This document shows positions 49,739-63,392 of a stretch of DNA of 64,000 bases, one piece after another. The stretch spans positions 36,117 through 100,116 of the forward strand of contig NZ_LXEV01000028.1 of the NCBI RefSeq assembly GCF_001654965.1, written 5' to 3'. Each line of letters starts with the position of its first letter. Position 1 is the stretch's first letter. The translations under genes were made by a program, and so were the position numbers. A model generated the notes under the pieces. The model ran no database searches, was not told the DNA's origin, and was given only the letters and a program-made list of their open reading frames with translations. Source of the DNA: Proteus hauseri ATCC 700826. GTDB lineage: Bacteria > Pseudomonadota > Gammaproteobacteria > Enterobacterales > Enterobacteriaceae.

Positions 49739-51574
49739 TTAAACCAGAAGCAGCAGAGCGATAACCAGCACTGCACCTAAACCGAGAGAAGCCGCATACC
49801 AACGGGCTAATCCATTCTCACTGAAACTCAATCCTTTATTGGCCCCTTTAAACAGGCAGCCGAAAGAATTAAAGAATTGATTAACAGGATCATTTTGAAT
49901 AAGCCATGCCGCACCTTTATAAGGTTTGACAAACAGCACTTCATACAGCGCATCAAATCCCCAAGCATGGAACCACCATGTTGAGAAGAAACGACCCGTA
50001 CGAGTTTTGGCAACCTGAGAAACTAACTGACGCTGTTTCAGATATAACCACGCTGCAATGGCAACACCCACAATCGCTACCACACCAGAAAGAGCTTCCA
50101 ATACATACTTACCATCATGTGATGCTGTACTTTCTGGGAAAACCGCACCTAAAGGTTGAGTGATCAACGCACCAATAAAGGTGGATAACACAGCCAGTAC
50201 CGCTAATGGGAAAGTATGAGTAAAGCCTTTAACTTGATGTGCTTCGGTTTTGGTCTCACCGTGGAATACGATAAAAATCAAACGGAAGGTATAAAGTGAT
50301 GTAAACAACGCACCAATCAACCCTGCAAGCATCATATTAAAATGCCCGTTTGAATACGCACCCCATAAGATTTCATCTTTACTGAAGAACCCTGCCGTTA
50401 ACAGTGGTAATGCAGATAACGCACCGCCACCAATTAAGAAGCAAGCATAAACAAATGGGATCTTCTTACGTAAACCGCCCATCTTAAAGATATTCTGCTC
50501 ATGATGGCAGGCAACAATAACGGAACCTGCTGATAAGAACAGTAATGCTTTAAAGAAAGCGTGTGTCATTAAGTGGAAAATTGACGCATCCCATGCTTGT
50601 GCCCCTAAAGCCAAGAACATATAACCAATTTGGCTCATGGTTGAATAAGCGAGAATACGTTTGATATCAGTTTGTACCAGCGCTGCAAAACCGGCTAATA
50701 CCAGCGTTACTGCACCAATAATACCGACTAATTCCAGTACTTCAGGTGCCATTAAGAATAAATCATGGCTACGCGCGACTAAGTAAACACCGGCTGTTAC
50801 CATCGTTGCGGCGTGGATTAATGCAGATACAGGCGTAGGGCCTGCCATCGCATCTGCTAACCAAGTTTGTAATGGTAATTGTGCTGATTTACCCACTGCA
50901 CCACCTAATACCATTAACATTGCCCAGTTAATCACCGTCGAGCCTGACTCCATAAGTAATGGAGCTTGCACCGCCATTTCGCGAAAGCTCAATGTACCTA
51001 ACTGATCGTAGAGAATAAACATACCGATAGCTAAGAACACATCACCTACACGCGTTACGATAAATGCTTTCATCGCAGCAGCGCCGTTAGCTGGATTGCT
51101 GTAATAGAAACCAATTAATAGGTAACTACACAGACCAACCCCTTCCCAACCCATATACATCAGCAACATATTATCTGCGAGAACTAATACAACCATGCTC
51201 GCAATAAATAAGTTAGTATAAGCAAAGAAGCGAGAATAGCCTTCTTCACCGCGCATATACCAAGAGGCATACATATGAATTAAGAAACCAACACCCGTAA
51301 TAACACCCAGCATAGTTAGTGACAAACCATCAAGAACAAGGGTAAATGGGATATTGAAATCCCCAACTGCCATCCATGTCCATAAAGTTTGTACTTGAGT
51401 TTCTTGCCCTTGAGCAAAGAAATCCATGCCAACCCAAAGCGTTGTTAATGCTGATAAACCAACTGAACCGGTACCAATCCATGCTGATACATTTTCTGAC
51501 CAACGACCACGTGAGAAAGCGAGCAGTAAAAATCCCAGTAGTGGTAGCAGAATGGTTAAATAGAGTATATTCAT
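49739..51574 (-). CDS. nuoL: NADH-quinone oxidoreductase subunit L
   Basis: Largest antiporter-like subunit of complex I, 611 residues, with the long lateral C-terminal helix region. It shows [17 protein letters not shown] and [27 protein letters not shown]. Its start overlaps nuoK by four bases. Confidence 0.97.
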   Translation of the reverse strand: MNILYLTILLPLLGFLLLAFSRGRWSENVSAWIGTGSVGLSALTTLWVGMDFFAQGQETQVQTLWTWMAVGDFNIPFTLVLDGLSLTMLGVITGVGFLIHMYASWYMRGEEGYSRFFAYTNLFIASMVVLVLADNMLLMYMGWEGVGLCSYLLIGFYYSNPANGAAAMKAFIVTRVGDVFLAIGMFILYDQLGTLSFREMAVQAPLLMESGSTVINWAMLMVLGGAVGKSAQLPLQTWLADAMAGPTPVSALIHAATMVTAGVYLVARSHDLFLMAPEVLELVGIIGAVTLVLAGFAALVQTDIKRILAYSTMSQIGYMFLALGAQAWDASIFHLMTHAFFKALLFLSAGSVIVACHHEQNIFKMGGLRKKIPFVYACFLIGGGALSALPLLTAGFFSKDEILWGAYSNGHFNMMLAGLIGALFTSLYTFRLIFIVFHGETKTEAHQVKGFTHTFPLAVLAVLSTFIGALITQPLGAVFPESTASHDGKYVLEALSGVVAIVGVAIAAWLYLKQRQLVSQVAKTRTGRFFSTWWFHAWGFDALYEVLFVKPYKGAAWLIQNDPVNQFFNSFGCLFKGANKGLSFSENGLARWYAASLGLGAVLVIALLLLV

Positions 51575-51873
51575 CCGCGCATCTCACTAACTGTATCAAT
51601 ATTAAGGTTTTGACGATGGCGATGTAGTTGTAACAACAATGCCAAGCCAATACTTGCCTCTGCCGCTGCCAAGCTGATTGCCAGAATATGCATTATCTGA
51701 CCATCGGTTTGACCCCAAAAGCTACCGCCGACAACAAATGCCAGTGCAGCTGCATTAATCATTATTTCTAGTCCGATCAACATAAACAACAGGTTGCGGC
51801 GAAGTACTAAGCAGGTAAAACCTAACACAAACAGTACCGCAGCCAAGATCAAACCATGTTGAAGAGGTATCAT
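51571..51873 (-). CDS. nuoK: NADH-quinone oxidoreductase subunit K
   Basis: Membrane subunit of complex I, 100 residues, three helices. The conserved glutamates are in [11 protein letters not shown] and [11 protein letters not shown]. Four-base overlaps with nuoJ and nuoL indicate tight translational coupling. Confidence 0.97.
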   Translation of the reverse strand: MIPLQHGLILAAVLFVLGFTCLVLRRNLLFMLIGLEIMINAAALAFVVGGSFWGQTDGQIMHILAISLAAAEASIGLALLLQLHRHRQNLNIDTVSEMRG

Positions 51874-52403
51874 TTTTGCTCCCCTACATTTTCGTTTTCG
51901 ACGAGGTCATCATGGCTCTGATCGCGACCAATATGATAAGCAACAATCAACCCTGACAATAAGAGTACTGACGCTAACTCAACGGCCAGAATATAAGGTC
52001 CGAACAGACTAATACCAACTTCTTTAGCACCAATGACTTCGCCACTAATCTCACCATGAGTCACGCTACTAATCGCATAAATAAGCACCGCTAACAAAGC
52101 AATAGATAACAATGCAGGACCAATCCAATACTTAGGTTGTAACCATTGTTTTTCTTGATCAACAACGGCTTTGCCTAAGTTAAGCATCATCACCACGAAA
52201 ACAAACAGCACCATAATGGCACCTGCGTAAACGATGATCTCTAACGCACCGGCAAAGTAAGCACCAAGTGAGAAGAAAACCACTGAAAGTGCGATCAACG
52301 ATATAACCAAATACAATAAAGCATGTACTGGGTTGGTATGCGTAATAACTCTCAGTGTTGCAAGGATTGAAATCAGTCCCGCTATGTAAAATGCAAATTC
52401 CAT
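51870..52403 (-). CDS. nuoJ: NADH-quinone oxidoreductase subunit J
   Basis: Membrane subunit of complex I, 177 residues, five helices, including the pi-bulge-type helix region [22 protein letters not shown]. It overlaps nuoK by four bases. Confidence 0.97.
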   Translation of the reverse strand: MEFAFYIAGLISILATLRVITHTNPVHALLYLVISLIALSVVFFSLGAYFAGALEIIVYAGAIMVLFVFVVMMLNLGKAVVDQEKQWLQPKYWIGPALLSIALLAVLIYAISSVTHGEISGEVIGAKEVGISLFGPYILAVELASVLLLSGLIVAYHIGRDQSHDDLVENENVGEQK

Positions 52404-52415
52404 GAATATCGCTCC

Positions 52416-52958
52416 TTACGGTAACAGGCTTTTGACATCGATAGGTTTAGCTTCGTCGTCCGCTTCACCTTTATCTTTGCCGTTAATCGCCATACCTGTT
52501 TTACGGTAAAAGTTATATTCAGGATATTTGCCCGGCCCAGAAATCAACAGATCGTCTTTTTCATAAACCAGATCCTGACGCTTGAACTCACCCATCTCGA
52601 AATCAGGTGTTAATTGCAATGCTGTTGTCGGACAAGCTTCTTCACATAACCCACAAAAGATACAGCGAGAAAAGTTGATACGGAAAAATTCTGGGTACCA
52701 ACGACCATCTTCGTGCTCGGCTTTTTGTAATGAAATACAGCCTACTGGACAGACTGCTGCACACAGGTTACAAGCAACACAACGCTCTTCTCCATCAGGA
52801 TCACGCGTCAATACAATACGTCCACGATAACGTGGTGCAACATTGACAGGTTCTTCCGGGTACATCTGTGTTTCGCGCTTGGCGAAGGCATGTAAGCCAA
52901 TCATCCAAATGCTTCGTACCTGGGTGCCGAAACCAGTCAATAACTCTTTTAAAGTCAT
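52416..52958 (-). CDS. nuoI: NADH-quinone oxidoreductase subunit I
   Basis: Peripheral-arm subunit of complex I, 180 residues, carrying clusters N6a/N6b. Both 4Fe-4S motifs are intact: [15 protein letters not shown] and [15 protein letters not shown]. Confidence 0.97.
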   Translation of the reverse strand: MTLKELLTGFGTQVRSIWMIGLHAFAKRETQMYPEEPVNVAPRYRGRIVLTRDPDGEERCVACNLCAAVCPVGCISLQKAEHEDGRWYPEFFRINFSRCIFCGLCEEACPTTALQLTPDFEMGEFKRQDLVYEKDDLLISGPGKYPEYNFYRKTGMAINGKDKGEADDEAKPIDVKSLLP

Positions 52959-52972
52959 GGTTCAATCACCCC

Positions 52973-53950
52973 TTATTGAGCGTTGTAAAGTATCACTGCA
53001 GCAGTTACCAGCAGATTAATTAAAGTTAACGGTAAGCAAATTTTCCAACCGAATGACATCACTTGGTCATAACGCGGACGCGGTAAAGATGCACGAATAA
53101 GGATAAACATCATCATGAAGAATCCTGTTTTCAGTGCAAACCAAATAAATGACGGTAAGAAAGGCCCTTGCCAACCACCAAAGAACAGCGTCACGATTAA
53201 GCCTGAAACCGCAACGATACCGATATATTCCCCCACAAAGAACAGACCGAATTTCATACCGGAATATTCAATATGGTAACCATCTGCTAATTCTTGTTCG
53301 GCTTCTGGTTGGTCAAATGGGTGACGGTGACATACCGCAACACCCGCTATCGCAAAGGTAATAAAGCCAAAGAATTGAGGAATAACGTTCCAAACAGTGG
53401 ATTGTGAGTTAACAATATCAGTTAAGTTAAATGACCCTGCTTGTGCCACAACCCCTAAGATAGAGAGTCCTAAAAACACCTCATAACTTACGGTTTGTGC
53501 TGATGCACGCATTGCACCTAACAGCGAGTATTTATTATTACTTGACCAACCAGCGAACAACACGGCATATACCGCAAGCCCAGCCACCATCAAGAAGAAT
53601 AAAATACCGATGTTTAAGTCAGCCACAACCCAAGTTGAGCTAACAGGGACTATCGCAAAAGAAAGTAATAAAGAAGAAAACGCGATAACCGGTGCAATAG
53701 TAAAGATAAAGCGGTCAGCAAATTTCGGGATCCAGTCCTCTTTAAAGAACATTTTGATCATATCCGCAATTAGCTGTGCAGAACCTGCATACCCCACACG
53801 GTTAGGCCCATAACGGTTTTGGAACAGACCGAGTAAGCGACGTTCCCCCATACTCATAAAAGCACCACAAGTGACCACAACAAGAAGGATCACAACAGCT
53901 TTTAAGACGGTGAGTAAAATCTCAGTAACTTCAGGAGATAACCAGCTCAT
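52973..53950 (-). CDS. nuoH: NADH-quinone oxidoreductase subunit H
   Basis: Membrane subunit of complex I at the quinone site, 325 residues, eight helices. Family motifs are [37 protein letters not shown] and [11 protein letters not shown]. It overlaps nuoG by one base. Confidence 0.97.
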   Translation of the reverse strand: MSWLSPEVTEILLTVLKAVVILLVVVTCGAFMSMGERRLLGLFQNRYGPNRVGYAGSAQLIADMIKMFFKEDWIPKFADRFIFTIAPVIAFSSLLLSFAIVPVSSTWVVADLNIGILFFLMVAGLAVYAVLFAGWSSNNKYSLLGAMRASAQTVSYEVFLGLSILGVVAQAGSFNLTDIVNSQSTVWNVIPQFFGFITFAIAGVAVCHRHPFDQPEAEQELADGYHIEYSGMKFGLFFVGEYIGIVAVSGLIVTLFFGGWQGPFLPSFIWFALKTGFFMMMFILIRASLPRPRYDQVMSFGWKICLPLTLINLLVTAAVILYNAQ

Positions 53951-56673
53951 TATGCAATACCCCGCAGATGACGAACCGATGCACCAACCAGTGATGGGGA
54001 AATACCCGCCATACCTAACGGTAAACCAATTTGACCTTCAGTTAGGTGCATACTGATTTTCACCGGTAAAGTAAATTCACGGCCTTCGTAAGTAAACATC
54101 GCTTGTTGCCCTTGAGTTAAGGCTAATGCTTTAGCATCAGATTCACTCAATGTTAAATAAGCGGCTTCCATACGAGATTGGATAACTTCAGCGCGTTGTG
54201 ACAACTCTTCACTACCGAATAAACGATAATAAGGTGCAACCCTCCACTGATTTTTCTCAACATTAAATGCCGCTGGAATTTCAGTGAAATAGCCAAGTGT
54301 ATTTTCATCACTTTCAATTAAACGCACACCTGGATCACCAAAGCGTAAGCTGCCGCCCACTTCTGCTTGGAATTTATTCCATGCTTGAGGTGAGTTCCAA
54401 CCCGGAGCCCATGCAAATGGAATTTGCTGACGAGGCGCTGTTGGGCTGTTATTACCTTCCATTGAGAAAGCAAATGCAGTGTCGATATCTTTTGGCTGAC
54501 GTTGTTCATGAACAGAAACATTCGCCAACATAGAAGTACGACCACTATAACGATGCGGTTCACGCGCCAGTTTTTGTCCACGAATACGGAATGCTGCATT
54601 TGGTGCTGCATCAACAATGCCTGCAAACTGAGGAAGACGCTCTGCACACAGTTCAATGACATGATCTAACTGAGTCCAATCTAAGCTTCTTTCGTGCCAC
54701 ATTGAATCAACACCACTTAGCCAGCGCCAGCTTTCATGCATAACAATATCTTTGTTATAGAATGATGGCTCGAAGACTTGGAAGTAACGTTGTGCTCTAC
54801 CCTCTTGGCTAACCAGCGTACCGTCGCTTTCAGCGAAACTAGAGGCAGGAAGAACAAGGTGAGCTTTCGCCATAATATCGGTTTGCTGGTGGTCGATAAC
54901 AATCAGGTTATCTACTTTAGCTAACGCATCATCAATCACATCAGCGTCAAAATGACGATATAAATCGTTTTCTACCACAACAACGGTATCAGCTTGGCCA
55001 CTGCGCATGATTTTTAATGCATCATCCAATGGTTTCGCATTCATCATTGCCAATCCCATGCTATTTGCATCATCTGCAACATAAGAAAGGCCAACATCAT
55101 TACCTTTTGCTTTTAATGCAAATGCAATGTTCGCAGCAGCTTTGATGACATCTTCGCTACCCGCATGGCTACCACTAATAATTAATGGTTTTTTCGCTTG
55201 AGACAGTGCTTGAACAATCATATCGATATGTTTATTCAGTGCCTCATCGATGCCTTCAACCGCAGGCGCTTCACCGTTAATACCGTTTGCTATCGCAAAA
55301 CCTAAACGCGCTTGGTCAACCACTGGGGCGCAATAGCTCCACGCAGCCACATCATCAAGACGAGTTTCATCAACGTGAGTGACAAACAGTGGATATTTAG
55401 CACGTTGCCCGATATTCATAATCGCCGCAATTTGCCAATCAGCCACTTTTTGCGCCGCTGCCATTTCACGTGCTTTACCTTTCACCGCTTGGCGAACAGA
55501 TAGCGCCATACGAGCACCGGTTTGTGTTAGGTCTTCACCTAATACAAGCACCGCGTCATAATTTTCAATTTCACGTAAAGAAGGCGTACGAACCCCTCCT
55601 TTTTGTAAAATATCAAGCATTAGCGTTAAACGTTTTTGCTCAGCGGCTGAAATTCCACTATAGAAGTTTTCAACACCAACCACTTCGCGTAGTGCAAAGT
55701 TGCTTTCAATACTTGCACGAGGTGAACCGATACCGACAACACGTTGGCCTTTTTTCAGCATCTCTGCTGCGGCTTGTGTTGCTTGCAGTGCATTAATTTC
55801 TAACCAATTGCTACCCAAACGTTTTTTAGGCTGACGAGGTCTGTCTGCTAAATTCACATAACCATAGCCAAAACGTCCACGGTCACAGAGGAAATAGCGG
55901 TTTACCGTTCCGTTATAACGGTTTTCAATGCGACGTAATTCACCATAACGTTCACCTGGGCTTGTGTTACAACCCATGCTACAACCTTGACAAATACTTG
56001 GCGCAAATTGCATATCCCACTTACGGTTGTAGCGAGATGAATGCGTTTTATCGGTAAATACACCCGTTGGGCAAATCTCAATCAAGTTACCTGAGAATTC
56101 GCTCTCTAAGGTGCCATCTTCAACGCGGCCAAAATAAACGTTGTTATGCGCACCAAAGACGCCAAGGTCAGTACCATCAGCATAGTCTTTGTAATAACGA
56201 ACACAGCGGTAACAAGCAATACAACGGTTCATTTCATGAGAAATAAACGGTCCCAGATCTTGGTTTCTATGTGTACGCTTAGTAAAGCGATAGCGACGCA
56301 TAGTATGACCTGTCATTACCGTCATATCTTGAAGGTGGCAGTTGCCGCCTTCTTCACAAACTGGACAATCGTGAGGATGGTTTGTCATATACCATTCAAC
56401 AACGCTTTCACGAAATTTCTTCGCTTCTTCATCATCAATAGAGATAAACGTGCCATCAGTCGCAGGTGTCATACAAGACATCACCAAACGACCGCGAGTA
56501 TCCTCAGCATTTTGATATTGCTTAACCGCACACTGGCGGCAAGCGCCAACGCTTCCAAGCGCTGGGTGCCAGCAAAAATAAGGAATATCGAGCCCCAAGG
56601 TAAGGCAGGCTTCTAACAGGTTATCAGCCCCGTTAACTTCATATTCTTTGCCGTCTACATGAATCGTAGCCAT
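53950..56673 (-). CDS. nuoG: NADH-quinone oxidoreductase subunit G
   Basis: Large Fe-S subunit of the peripheral arm, 907 residues (E. coli 908). N-terminal 2Fe-2S ([15 protein letters not shown]), 4Fe-4S with His ligand ([12 protein letters not shown]), paired CIACYRC, and the additional CQGCSMGC ... C cluster (N7) typical of enterobacterial NuoG, followed by a molybdopterin-oxidoreductase-like domain. The conserved start [15 protein letters not shown] at 56673 is chosen over upstream in-frame starts. Confidence 0.96.
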   Translation of the reverse strand: MATIHVDGKEYEVNGADNLLEACLTLGLDIPYFCWHPALGSVGACRQCAVKQYQNAEDTRGRLVMSCMTPATDGTFISIDDEEAKKFRESVVEWYMTNHPHDCPVCEEGGNCHLQDMTVMTGHTMRRYRFTKRTHRNQDLGPFISHEMNRCIACYRCVRYYKDYADGTDLGVFGAHNNVYFGRVEDGTLESEFSGNLIEICPTGVFTDKTHSSRYNRKWDMQFAPSICQGCSMGCNTSPGERYGELRRIENRYNGTVNRYFLCDRGRFGYGYVNLADRPRQPKKRLGSNWLEINALQATQAAAEMLKKGQRVVGIGSPRASIESNFALREVVGVENFYSGISAAEQKRLTLMLDILQKGGVRTPSLREIENYDAVLVLGEDLTQTGARMALSVRQAVKGKAREMAAAQKVADWQIAAIMNIGQRAKYPLFVTHVDETRLDDVAAWSYCAPVVDQARLGFAIANGINGEAPAVEGIDEALNKHIDMIVQALSQAKKPLIISGSHAGSEDVIKAAANIAFALKAKGNDVGLSYVADDANSMGLAMMNAKPLDDALKIMRSGQADTVVVVENDLYRHFDADVIDDALAKVDNLIVIDHQQTDIMAKAHLVLPASSFAESDGTLVSQEGRAQRYFQVFEPSFYNKDIVMHESWRWLSGVDSMWHERSLDWTQLDHVIELCAERLPQFAGIVDAAPNAAFRIRGQKLAREPHRYSGRTSMLANVSVHEQRQPKDIDTAFAFSMEGNNSPTAPRQQIPFAWAPGWNSPQAWNKFQAEVGGSLRFGDPGVRLIESDENTLGYFTEIPAAFNVEKNQWRVAPYYRLFGSEELSQRAEVIQSRMEAAYLTLSESDAKALALTQGQQAMFTYEGREFTLPVKISMHLTEGQIGLPLGMAGISPSLVGASVRHLRGIA

Positions 56674-56735
56674 AGTCAGCATGCTTCCCAAAGGCCTGCA
56701 TTGCAGGCGTTAAACCTAGAATGTATCGTGAAAAA

Positions 56736-58100
56736 CTACCAGCGATCTTTCAGCAAGTTAGGCTGAATACCTCTGATAAGGTTGGCATTCGTATAATCTT
56801 CTTGAATGATGCCGGCCTCAAATTCTTCACGAAAATATTTAATGGCGCTTTGTAGTGGTTCTACCGCACCTGGCGCGTGAGCACAGAATGTATGTCCTGG
56901 ACTTAAGGAACGACATAAATGCTCGAGTGTTTCGATATCTCCGGGGCGACCTTTACCCTCTTCTATCGCTCTTAAGATTTCGACACTCCAAGGTAAACCA
57001 TCACGACATGGTGTACACCAGCCACAAGATTCACGAGCAAAAAACTCTTCTAAGTTACGCGTTAATGAAACCATATTAATTTCATTATCTACCGCCATAG
57101 CGAGTGCAGTGCCTAAACGGCTACCCGCTTTTGCTATCGTGCCAAAATCCATTGGGAGATCGAGATGATCTTCAGTTAAGAAGTCAGTACCCGCACCGCC
57201 TGGCTGCCACGCTTTTAGCTTAAGGCCATCACGCATACCACCCGCGTAATCTTCAAGAATTTCGCGTGCCGTTGTACCAAAAGGCAGTTCCCATAAACCC
57301 GGATTTTTTACTCGGCCAGAGAAACCCATCAACTTTGTCCCTGCGTCTGGGCTTTTTCCTGCGCTTAAACCGATATACCAATCTTTCCCGTGTTCAATAA
57401 TTGCTGGCACGTTACACAGTGTTTCAACGTTATTAACACAAGTTGGTTTACCCCATGCCCCCGATGTTGCAGGGAATGGTGGTTTAGAACGCGGATTAGC
57501 ACGACGCCCTTCAAGGGAGTTAATCAATGCTGTTTCTTCACCACAGATGTAACGACCTGCACCTGTATGAACAAATAATTCGAAATCGACACCTGAACCA
57601 AAGATATTTTTACCTAAAAATCCAGCAGCTTTCGCTTCTTCTATTGCCTGGCGCAGATGCTTTGCTGCTTCGATATATTCACCACGCAGGAAGATATAAC
57701 CACGATAAGCTTTCAGTGCGTGAGCGCCGATGATCATCCCTTCAATCAGCAGATGTGGAAGTTCTTCCATCAGAAGACGGTCTTTATAAGTTCCCGGTTC
57801 CATTTCATCTGCGTTACAAAGGATGTAACGGATATTCATGCTTTCATCTTTTGGCATCAGGCTCCATTTCAAGCCTGTTGAGAATCCCGCACCACCACGC
57901 CCTTTTAGGCCAGCATCTTTAACTTCGTTTGTCACCTCAGTCGGTGACATACCTTTTAATGCTTTTTCTGCCGCTTTATAACCGTTTGTTGCACGGTATT
58001 CATCCAGCCATACGGGCTGACGGTCTTCGCGTAAACGCCACGTAAGCGGATGTGTTTCTGCGCTGCGAATAACCGGTTTCACTCCTGAAATTGCTGTCAT
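56736..58100 (-). CDS. nuoF: NADH-quinone oxidoreductase subunit F
   Basis: NADH- and FMN-binding subunit of complex I, 454 residues. NADH-binding [17 protein letters not shown]-binding region around [14 protein letters not shown], and 4Fe-4S motif [12 protein letters not shown]. It overlaps nuoE by four bases. Confidence 0.97.
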   Translation of the reverse strand: MTAISGVKPVIRSAETHPLTWRLREDRQPVWLDEYRATNGYKAAEKALKGMSPTEVTNEVKDAGLKGRGGAGFSTGLKWSLMPKDESMNIRYILCNADEMEPGTYKDRLLMEELPHLLIEGMIIGAHALKAYRGYIFLRGEYIEAAKHLRQAIEEAKAAGFLGKNIFGSGVDFELFVHTGAGRYICGEETALINSLEGRRANPRSKPPFPATSGAWGKPTCVNNVETLCNVPAIIEHGKDWYIGLSAGKSPDAGTKLMGFSGRVKNPGLWELPFGTTAREILEDYAGGMRDGLKLKAWQPGGAGTDFLTEDHLDLPMDFGTIAKAGSRLGTALAMAVDNEINMVSLTRNLEEFFARESCGWCTPCRDGLPWSVEILRAIEEGKGRPGDIETLEHLCRSLSPGHTFCAHAPGAVEPLQSAIKYFREEFEAGIIQEDYTNANLIRGIQPNLLKDRW

Positions 58101-58642
58101 GGATATTGCTCCAGTAACTGTTCAATATTTTCAGGTTTGACAAAGCTGTGAGTGTCGTCATCTACCATCATGGTAGGACCCTTATCACAGTTGCCTAAAC
58201 AACAGGTCGGCAGCAATGTAAAACGACCATCCGGTGTAGTTTGCCCGGGAATGATATTTAAATGTTTTTCAATAGCGGCCTGAATACCTTGATACCCTGT
58301 AATATGGCAGACCACACTGTCGCAGAAGCGAATAATATGGCGACCAACAGGTTGGCGGAAAATTTGGCTATAGAACGTAGCAACGCCTTCAACATCACTC
58401 GCGGGGATCCCAAGCACATCGGCAATTGCATAAATTGCACCGTCTTCGACCCAACCTCGGTTCTTTTGCACAATTTTCAGTGCTTCAATAGAAGCAGCTC
58501 GCGGATCTTCGTAATGGTGTTTCTCATTTTCAATTTCAGTGCGTTCTTCTTCTGTTAAGACAAAAGCCGCTTTCTGTGAATGAGTGACATCTACGATATC
58601 AATCTGCGATGCATGCTCTTTTTGGTTTAATTCATTTTGCAT
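58097..58642 (-). CDS. nuoE: NADH-quinone oxidoreductase subunit E
   Basis: Thioredoxin-fold 2Fe-2S subunit (N1a) of complex I, 181 residues. Ligands are in CDSVVC and [10 protein letters not shown]. The N-terminus is about 15 residues longer than E. coli NuoE (166). Confidence 0.96.
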   Translation of the reverse strand: MQNELNQKEHASQIDIVDVTHSQKAAFVLTEEERTEIENEKHHYEDPRAASIEALKIVQKNRGWVEDGAIYAIADVLGIPASDVEGVATFYSQIFRQPVGRHIIRFCDSVVCHITGYQGIQAAIEKHLNIIPGQTTPDGRFTLLPTCCLGNCDKGPTMMVDDDTHSFVKPENIEQLLEQYP

Positions 58643-58644
58643 GA

Positions 58645-60441
58645 TTAACGATCCACATCCGACATTACAAAATCAATACTACCCAGATAAACAATTAAGT
58701 CAGAAACCAGACTACCGCGGATAACCGCTGGAATTTGCTGTAAATGAGCAAAGCTTGGCGTACGAATACGCGTACGATAGCTCATCGTACTGCCATCACT
58801 GGTTAAGTAGTAACTGTTGATCCCTTTTGTGGCTTCAACCATCTGGAATGATTCATTCGCAGGCATAACCGGACCCCATGAAACCTGTAAAAAGTGGTTA
58901 ATCATGGTTTCGATATGCTGCAACGTGCGCTCTTTTGGCGGCGGCGTTGTCAGTGGATGGTCTGCTTTAAATGGACCTTCTGGCATATTTTTATAGCATT
59001 GTTCAAGAATACGTAAACTTTGGCGTAACTCTTCAACTTTAAGCATCACACGGTCATAACAGTCGCCGTTACTTGCTACAGGTATTTCAAACTCAAAGTT
59101 TTCATAACCTGAGTATGGACGCCATTTACGTACGTCAAACTCTACACCTGTTGCACGAAGACCCGCACCAGTCACACCCCACTCTAACGCTTCTTTAGAG
59201 TTATAAGAGGCAACGCCGATAGTACGGCCTTTTAAGATACTGTTTTGCAGCGCCGCTTTTACGTAAGAATCTAGACGTTTTGGCATCCAGTCTAAGAATT
59301 CACGTAATAAACGCTCCCAACCACGCGGTAAATCATGTGCCACACCACCAATACGGAACCATGCTGGGTGCATACGGAAACCCGTAATAGCTTCAACAAT
59401 GTTGTAAACTTTTTGGCGGTCGGTAAAGGCAAAGAACACCGGTGTCATTGCACCAACGTCTTGGATAAAGGTACTGATATAGAGCAGATGGCTATTAATA
59501 CGAAATAGCTCTGACAGCATGACACGAATGACTTTAACGCGCTCTGGCACTTCGATACCGGCAAGTTTTTCAACTGCAAGTACATAAGGCATTTCGTTAA
59601 CGCATCCGCCGAGGTATTCGATTCGGTCTGTGTATGGGATGTAGCTGTGCCAAGATTGGCGCTCACCCATTTTTTCCGCACCACGATGGTGATAACCCAC
59701 ATCAGGTACACAGTCGACGATTTCCTCACCATCAAGCTGAAGAATAATACGGAATGCACCGTGAGAGGATGGATGGTTAGGACCGAGGTTTAAGAACATA
59801 AAGTCCTCATTCTCAGTACCGCGTTTCATTCCCCACTCTTCAGGTTTGAATGTCAGCGATTCCATTTCCAGATCCTGCTTCTGCTTTGTCAGCACATAAG
59901 GATCAAACTCGGTCGCACGAGCTGGATAATCTTTACGCAGCGGATGACCTTCCCAATCAGGAAGCATCATAATGCGGCGTAAATTTGGGTGGCCATTAAA
60001 GACAATCCCAAACATATCCCAGACTTCACGCTCATACCAATTTGAGTTAGGAAATATCGATGTGATAGTCGGAACATTAAGATCGTTCTCACTTAATGCG
60101 ACTTTCAGCATGATATCCTTGTTTCTGTCAATTGATATCAAGTGATAGAAAACGGAAAAATCAGCTGCTGGTAAGCCTTGACGGTGCGTACGAAGACGTT
60201 CGTCAAAGCCATGCATATCAAACAGCATGACATAAGGTTTTGGTAAAGATTTGAGGTATAGCATTACCTCAATGAGTTGTTCCCGCTTTACCCACACAAC
60301 TGGCATGCCAGTGCGAGTAGGCTGGAATGTAAACGCATCTGGCCCAAATTTTTGACGTAGTTCATTAACAACCTGATCATCGATATGATCGGTTGTTTCC
60401 CACGCTGGCCGAGCGCCTTTTTGCGCTATCTGATCGGTCAT
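58645..60441 (-). CDS. nuoCD: NADH-quinone oxidoreductase fused subunits C and D
   Basis: Fused NuoC (about residues 1-190) and NuoD (about 210-598) subunits of complex I, 598 residues; the fusion is normal for enterobacteria. NuoD contributes the quinone-binding pocket ([13 protein letters not shown]). It lies 76 bp after nuoB, the longest gap in the operon apart from nuoG-nuoF. Confidence 0.97.
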   Translation of the reverse strand: MTDQIAQKGARPAWETTDHIDDQVVNELRQKFGPDAFTFQPTRTGMPVVWVKREQLIEVMLYLKSLPKPYVMLFDMHGFDERLRTHRQGLPAADFSVFYHLISIDRNKDIMLKVALSENDLNVPTITSIFPNSNWYEREVWDMFGIVFNGHPNLRRIMMLPDWEGHPLRKDYPARATEFDPYVLTKQKQDLEMESLTFKPEEWGMKRGTENEDFMFLNLGPNHPSSHGAFRIILQLDGEEIVDCVPDVGYHHRGAEKMGERQSWHSYIPYTDRIEYLGGCVNEMPYVLAVEKLAGIEVPERVKVIRVMLSELFRINSHLLYISTFIQDVGAMTPVFFAFTDRQKVYNIVEAITGFRMHPAWFRIGGVAHDLPRGWERLLREFLDWMPKRLDSYVKAALQNSILKGRTIGVASYNSKEALEWGVTGAGLRATGVEFDVRKWRPYSGYENFEFEIPVASNGDCYDRVMLKVEELRQSLRILEQCYKNMPEGPFKADHPLTTPPPKERTLQHIETMINHFLQVSWGPVMPANESFQMVEATKGINSYYLTSDGSTMSYRTRIRTPSFAHLQQIPAVIRGSLVSDLIVYLGSIDFVMSDVDR

Positions 60442-60517
60442 TTCTATTCACCACAACTTTGATCAGGGTTACTATGATCGCAACACATTGCTCTGGTTAC
60501 GTCTTAGGCAAAAGCCT

Positions 60518-61192
60518 TTAAATTTCGTCTGGTGTACGCAGATTTGTCACTGCGATACGTTCACCGTGTTTTCTTTCTCGTTCTGACTGCATATTGGCAC
60601 GGTAAACGCCTTGATCGCCGACAACCCATGATAATGGGCGACGCTCTTTACCAATAGATTCTTGTAATAGCATCAATGCCTGCATATAAGCTTCAGGACG
60701 AGGTGGACATCCAGGAATATACACATCAACTGGAATAAACTTATCAACACCCTGAACGACTGAATAAATATCGTACATACCACCAGAGTTAGCACAAGCC
60801 CCCATGGAAATTACCCATTTTGGCTCTAGCATCTGATCATATAAACGTTGAATAACGGGTGCCATTTTAGTGAAGCAAGTTCCAGCAACCACCATAAAGT
60901 CGGCTTGACGGGGGGAAGCACGCAATACTTCAGAACCAAAACGCGCTACGTCATGTACAGCAGTAAATGACGTCACCATTTCAACGTAACAACAGGAAAG
61001 ACCGAAGTTATACGGCCATAAAGAGTTTTTTCTTCCCCAGTTCACAACGTCATGCAACGCATGTTCCAGTTTTCCCATATACACACTGCGATGAACGTGA
61101 GCATCTAATGGGTCACTGACAATTTCCTGTGTTTGCAGGGGATAACGGTCATTCTCACCGTTCGGATCTATGCGGGTGAGCGTATAATCCAT
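60518..61192 (-). CDS. nuoB: NADH-quinone oxidoreductase subunit B
   Basis: Peripheral-arm subunit of complex I, 224 residues, with the terminal 4Fe-4S cluster N2. The adjacent cysteines GLSCCYVEM and further ligands in VAGTCFTKM and GCPPRPEAY are present. Confidence 0.97.
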   Translation of the reverse strand: MDYTLTRIDPNGENDRYPLQTQEIVSDPLDAHVHRSVYMGKLEHALHDVVNWGRKNSLWPYNFGLSCCYVEMVTSFTAVHDVARFGSEVLRASPRQADFMVVAGTCFTKMAPVIQRLYDQMLEPKWVISMGACANSGGMYDIYSVVQGVDKFIPVDVYIPGCPPRPEAYMQALMLLQESIGKERRPLSWVVGDQGVYRANMQSERERKHGERIAVTNLRTPDEI

Positions 61193-61209
61193 TTCTAATG
61201 CCTCGCTTA

Positions 61210-61662
61210 TTACTGCTGCGGATGTTTGCCGCTGGTTAATCTAACGTGTGTATTTCCTGCGCTTTCACGACGAGAGCGAACAGGTGTCCAATTTAATGCA
61301 CCAATACGAACTAAGTAGAATAATCCAGCTAATAAGATAGCGATGAAGACGGCCGCTTCAATAAAGCCTAACCAGCCTACTTCACGAACGGAAACAGCCC
61401 AGGCATAAAGAAACAGTGCTTCAACATCGAAAATAACGAAAAACATAGCAACCAAATAGAATTTGGCTGACATGCGCAGACGAGCGCTGCCAACTGAATC
61501 AAGGCCTGATTCATAAGGAACATGTTTTGCTCTTGCTTGCGCACGGCCGCCTAAATAGCGAGCCCCCAGCAACATGAGCGAACATAAACCTAATGCACCT
61601 AACAGAAAGACAGCAAATGCCCAATGATGGGCGATAACTTCAGTGGTTGTAGACATACTCAT
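61210..61662 (-). CDS. nuoA: NADH-quinone oxidoreductase subunit A
   Basis: Small membrane subunit of complex I, 150 residues, three helices. The conserved loop [24 protein letters not shown] and [11 protein letters not shown] are present. It is the first gene of the 13-gene nuo operon; its [16 protein letters not shown] start matches the E. coli protein. Confidence 0.97.
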   Translation of the reverse strand: MSMSTTTEVIAHHWAFAVFLLGALGLCSLMLLGARYLGGRAQARAKHVPYESGLDSVGSARLRMSAKFYLVAMFFVIFDVEALFLYAWAVSVREVGWLGFIEAAVFIAILLAGLFYLVRIGALNWTPVRSRRESAGNTHVRLTSGKHPQQ

Positions 61663-62477
61663 TGCTTACTCATCAAAGGTGGTGTCAATTAACCAACTCT
61701 TATCCGGCGGTTTACACCACATTTATAATTACGAAAAAAAAGGCCTAAAGAACAGACTTGCTAATTAAACAAATGATAACAGTCTATTCAAACCTTTCTT
61801 ATTTTTTGGAAAACTTTGCGACAAACCACTCAGTTCCCCATCGTTTTTTAACAAACTTCACACTCTATTTTAACAGCCAATTATTGGCTAATGCTAAAAC
61901 GTGTCAGTGAACCTACAAATTTTCTGCTAACACGCTTAGTCTAACCGATAATTCGATTTTACTACACCAGTATCTCAGGAAAAACCTGACTCAATATAGG
62001 CAAATGTGCCTTATTTTCTTGATCAAACTCACAAAATAGTCGAAAAAATGCATAAACAGTTTAAATTTTATCCAAATTTTAACAAATTAACTTTCCAATA
62101 ATGTGGTGGAGGTCAAATATCCATTTTGATTTGTGAGTTTATTCTAGGAATACCTAGACAAACCTTTTATTTGTTAACAAATCCTACAAGCGTGTAACCG
62201 AGCAAAACGGTATACATTCTTTTAACAAATATAACTGAGGTCCAAAGAGAGTTATGTCACAAAGATGAATAGATTAATTTACATAAATATTAAAGTTATG
62301 TTACTACCACAAAAAATGACCATAAAAAAACGGAAACAAATGCAAAATATTGCACTTATTTCCGTTCATCTTATTCATCACTATTTAGTCTTATTTGACT
62401 ATTATTTAATCTTTATACTGCATTTTCAAACTTGGTTTATGCCTTCGTATTCAAAATCACACTTAGGCATTAATTGA
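61663..62477. other. nuoA-lrhA intergenic region, 815 bp
   Basis: It holds the nuo promoter region and probably a long leader, which I could not resolve into clear -10/-35 elements. The lrhA terminator is at its right end. A 70-codon frame (62265-62477) overlaps the terminator and is not credible. No gene is seen. Confidence 0.55.
62321..62366 (-). terminator. Intrinsic terminator of lrhA
   Basis: AACGGAAA/TTTCCGTT with continued imperfect pairing (TGCAA/TTGCA) forms a long hairpin. On the minus strand it is followed by TTTTTTTATGG. Confidence 0.75.
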
Positions 62478-63392
62478 TTACTCAAGTTCGGTTGAGCTTG
62501 CAGTTTCTGCTGCTGTTACGGTATACGGTGTTTTCTTGTTTTCGATAGCATTGAATACGGTTAATACCGCTTCATTTTGCTCATCAAAATTACGATATAA
62601 CCAATACTGTGTTTCTGGTAAACGAGGTAAACCTTCACTTTCACCTAAAATACGTAGATCCGCATTTTGCATTTCAAGTGGACGCGCAGTGATCCCCACC
62701 TCTGCATTGACTGCTGCACGAACCGCAGATAAAGAAGCGGCCTCATAAGCAATACGCCATTGAATGCCAGCATCATCTAATGTGTTAGTCGCCAATTGGC
62801 GGAATGGATTTGTTTCATCCATCACCACTAATGGGATAGGTTCATTCATTTGTATTTGGTAGTCTGGTGCACAATGCCATAAAACAGGTGCGGTACGTAA
62901 CGCGGTACGTGGGTGATGACCAATACGCGCGGTTGTCAGTGCTAAATCAATTTCATGGTTATCAAGCATTGTTTCGATAAACTGAGAACGCTTGATTCGT
63001 ACATCAACTGCTAAACGTGGATAAACTGACGCGATACGATTGAGTAGAAATGGTAATAAGGTATCTACTGAATCATCTGAAGCGCCAATACGTAACTCAC
63101 CTTCAGCATCACTATAAGTTAATGAAGCCGTAGCATCATCGTTAGCACGTAGAATTTGACGAGCATAACCTAATAGTTGTAGGCCATGTTCTGTTAAAAG
63201 TTTATTACGACCATGACGGGCAAATAGTTCTCTGCCCACTAATTGCTCTAAACGCTGCATCTGCTGACTTACCGCAGATTGAGTTCGACATACTGCTGCT
63301 GCGGCTGCAAAAGTGTTTAAATCTGCAACAGCGACAAACGTTCTTAGCAGATCGAGGTCGAGGTTCATTATCGGACGATTTGCATTAATCAT
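62478..63392 (-). CDS. lrhA: LysR-family regulator LrhA/HexA
   Basis: LysR-type regulator of 304 residues (E. coli LrhA 312). The N-terminus ([35 protein letters not shown]) is nearly identical to LrhA. The C-terminal effector domain and tail diverge ([14 protein letters not shown]). LrhA/HexA represses flhDC and thus motility in relatives, and HexA affects virulence factors, so a role in swarming control is likely. Synteny next to nuoA supports the name. Confidence 0.94.
   Translation of the reverse strand: MINANRPIMNLDLDLLRTFVAVADLNTFAAAAAVCRTQSAVSQQMQRLEQLVGRELFARHGRNKLLTEHGLQLLGYARQILRANDDATASLTYSDAEGELRIGASDDSVDTLLPFLLNRIASVYPRLAVDVRIKRSQFIETMLDNHEIDLALTTARIGHHPRTALRTAPVLWHCAPDYQIQMNEPIPLVVMDETNPFRQLATNTLDDAGIQWRIAYEAASLSAVRAAVNAEVGITARPLEMQNADLRILGESEGLPRLPETQYWLYRNFDEQNEAVLTVFNAIENKKTPYTVTAAETASSTELE

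Noticed and set aside
62265..62477. 70-codon plus-strand frame upstream of nuoA
   Set aside because: It overlaps the lrhA terminator hairpin, lacks a convincing ribosome site, and its composition is that of random AT-rich DNA.
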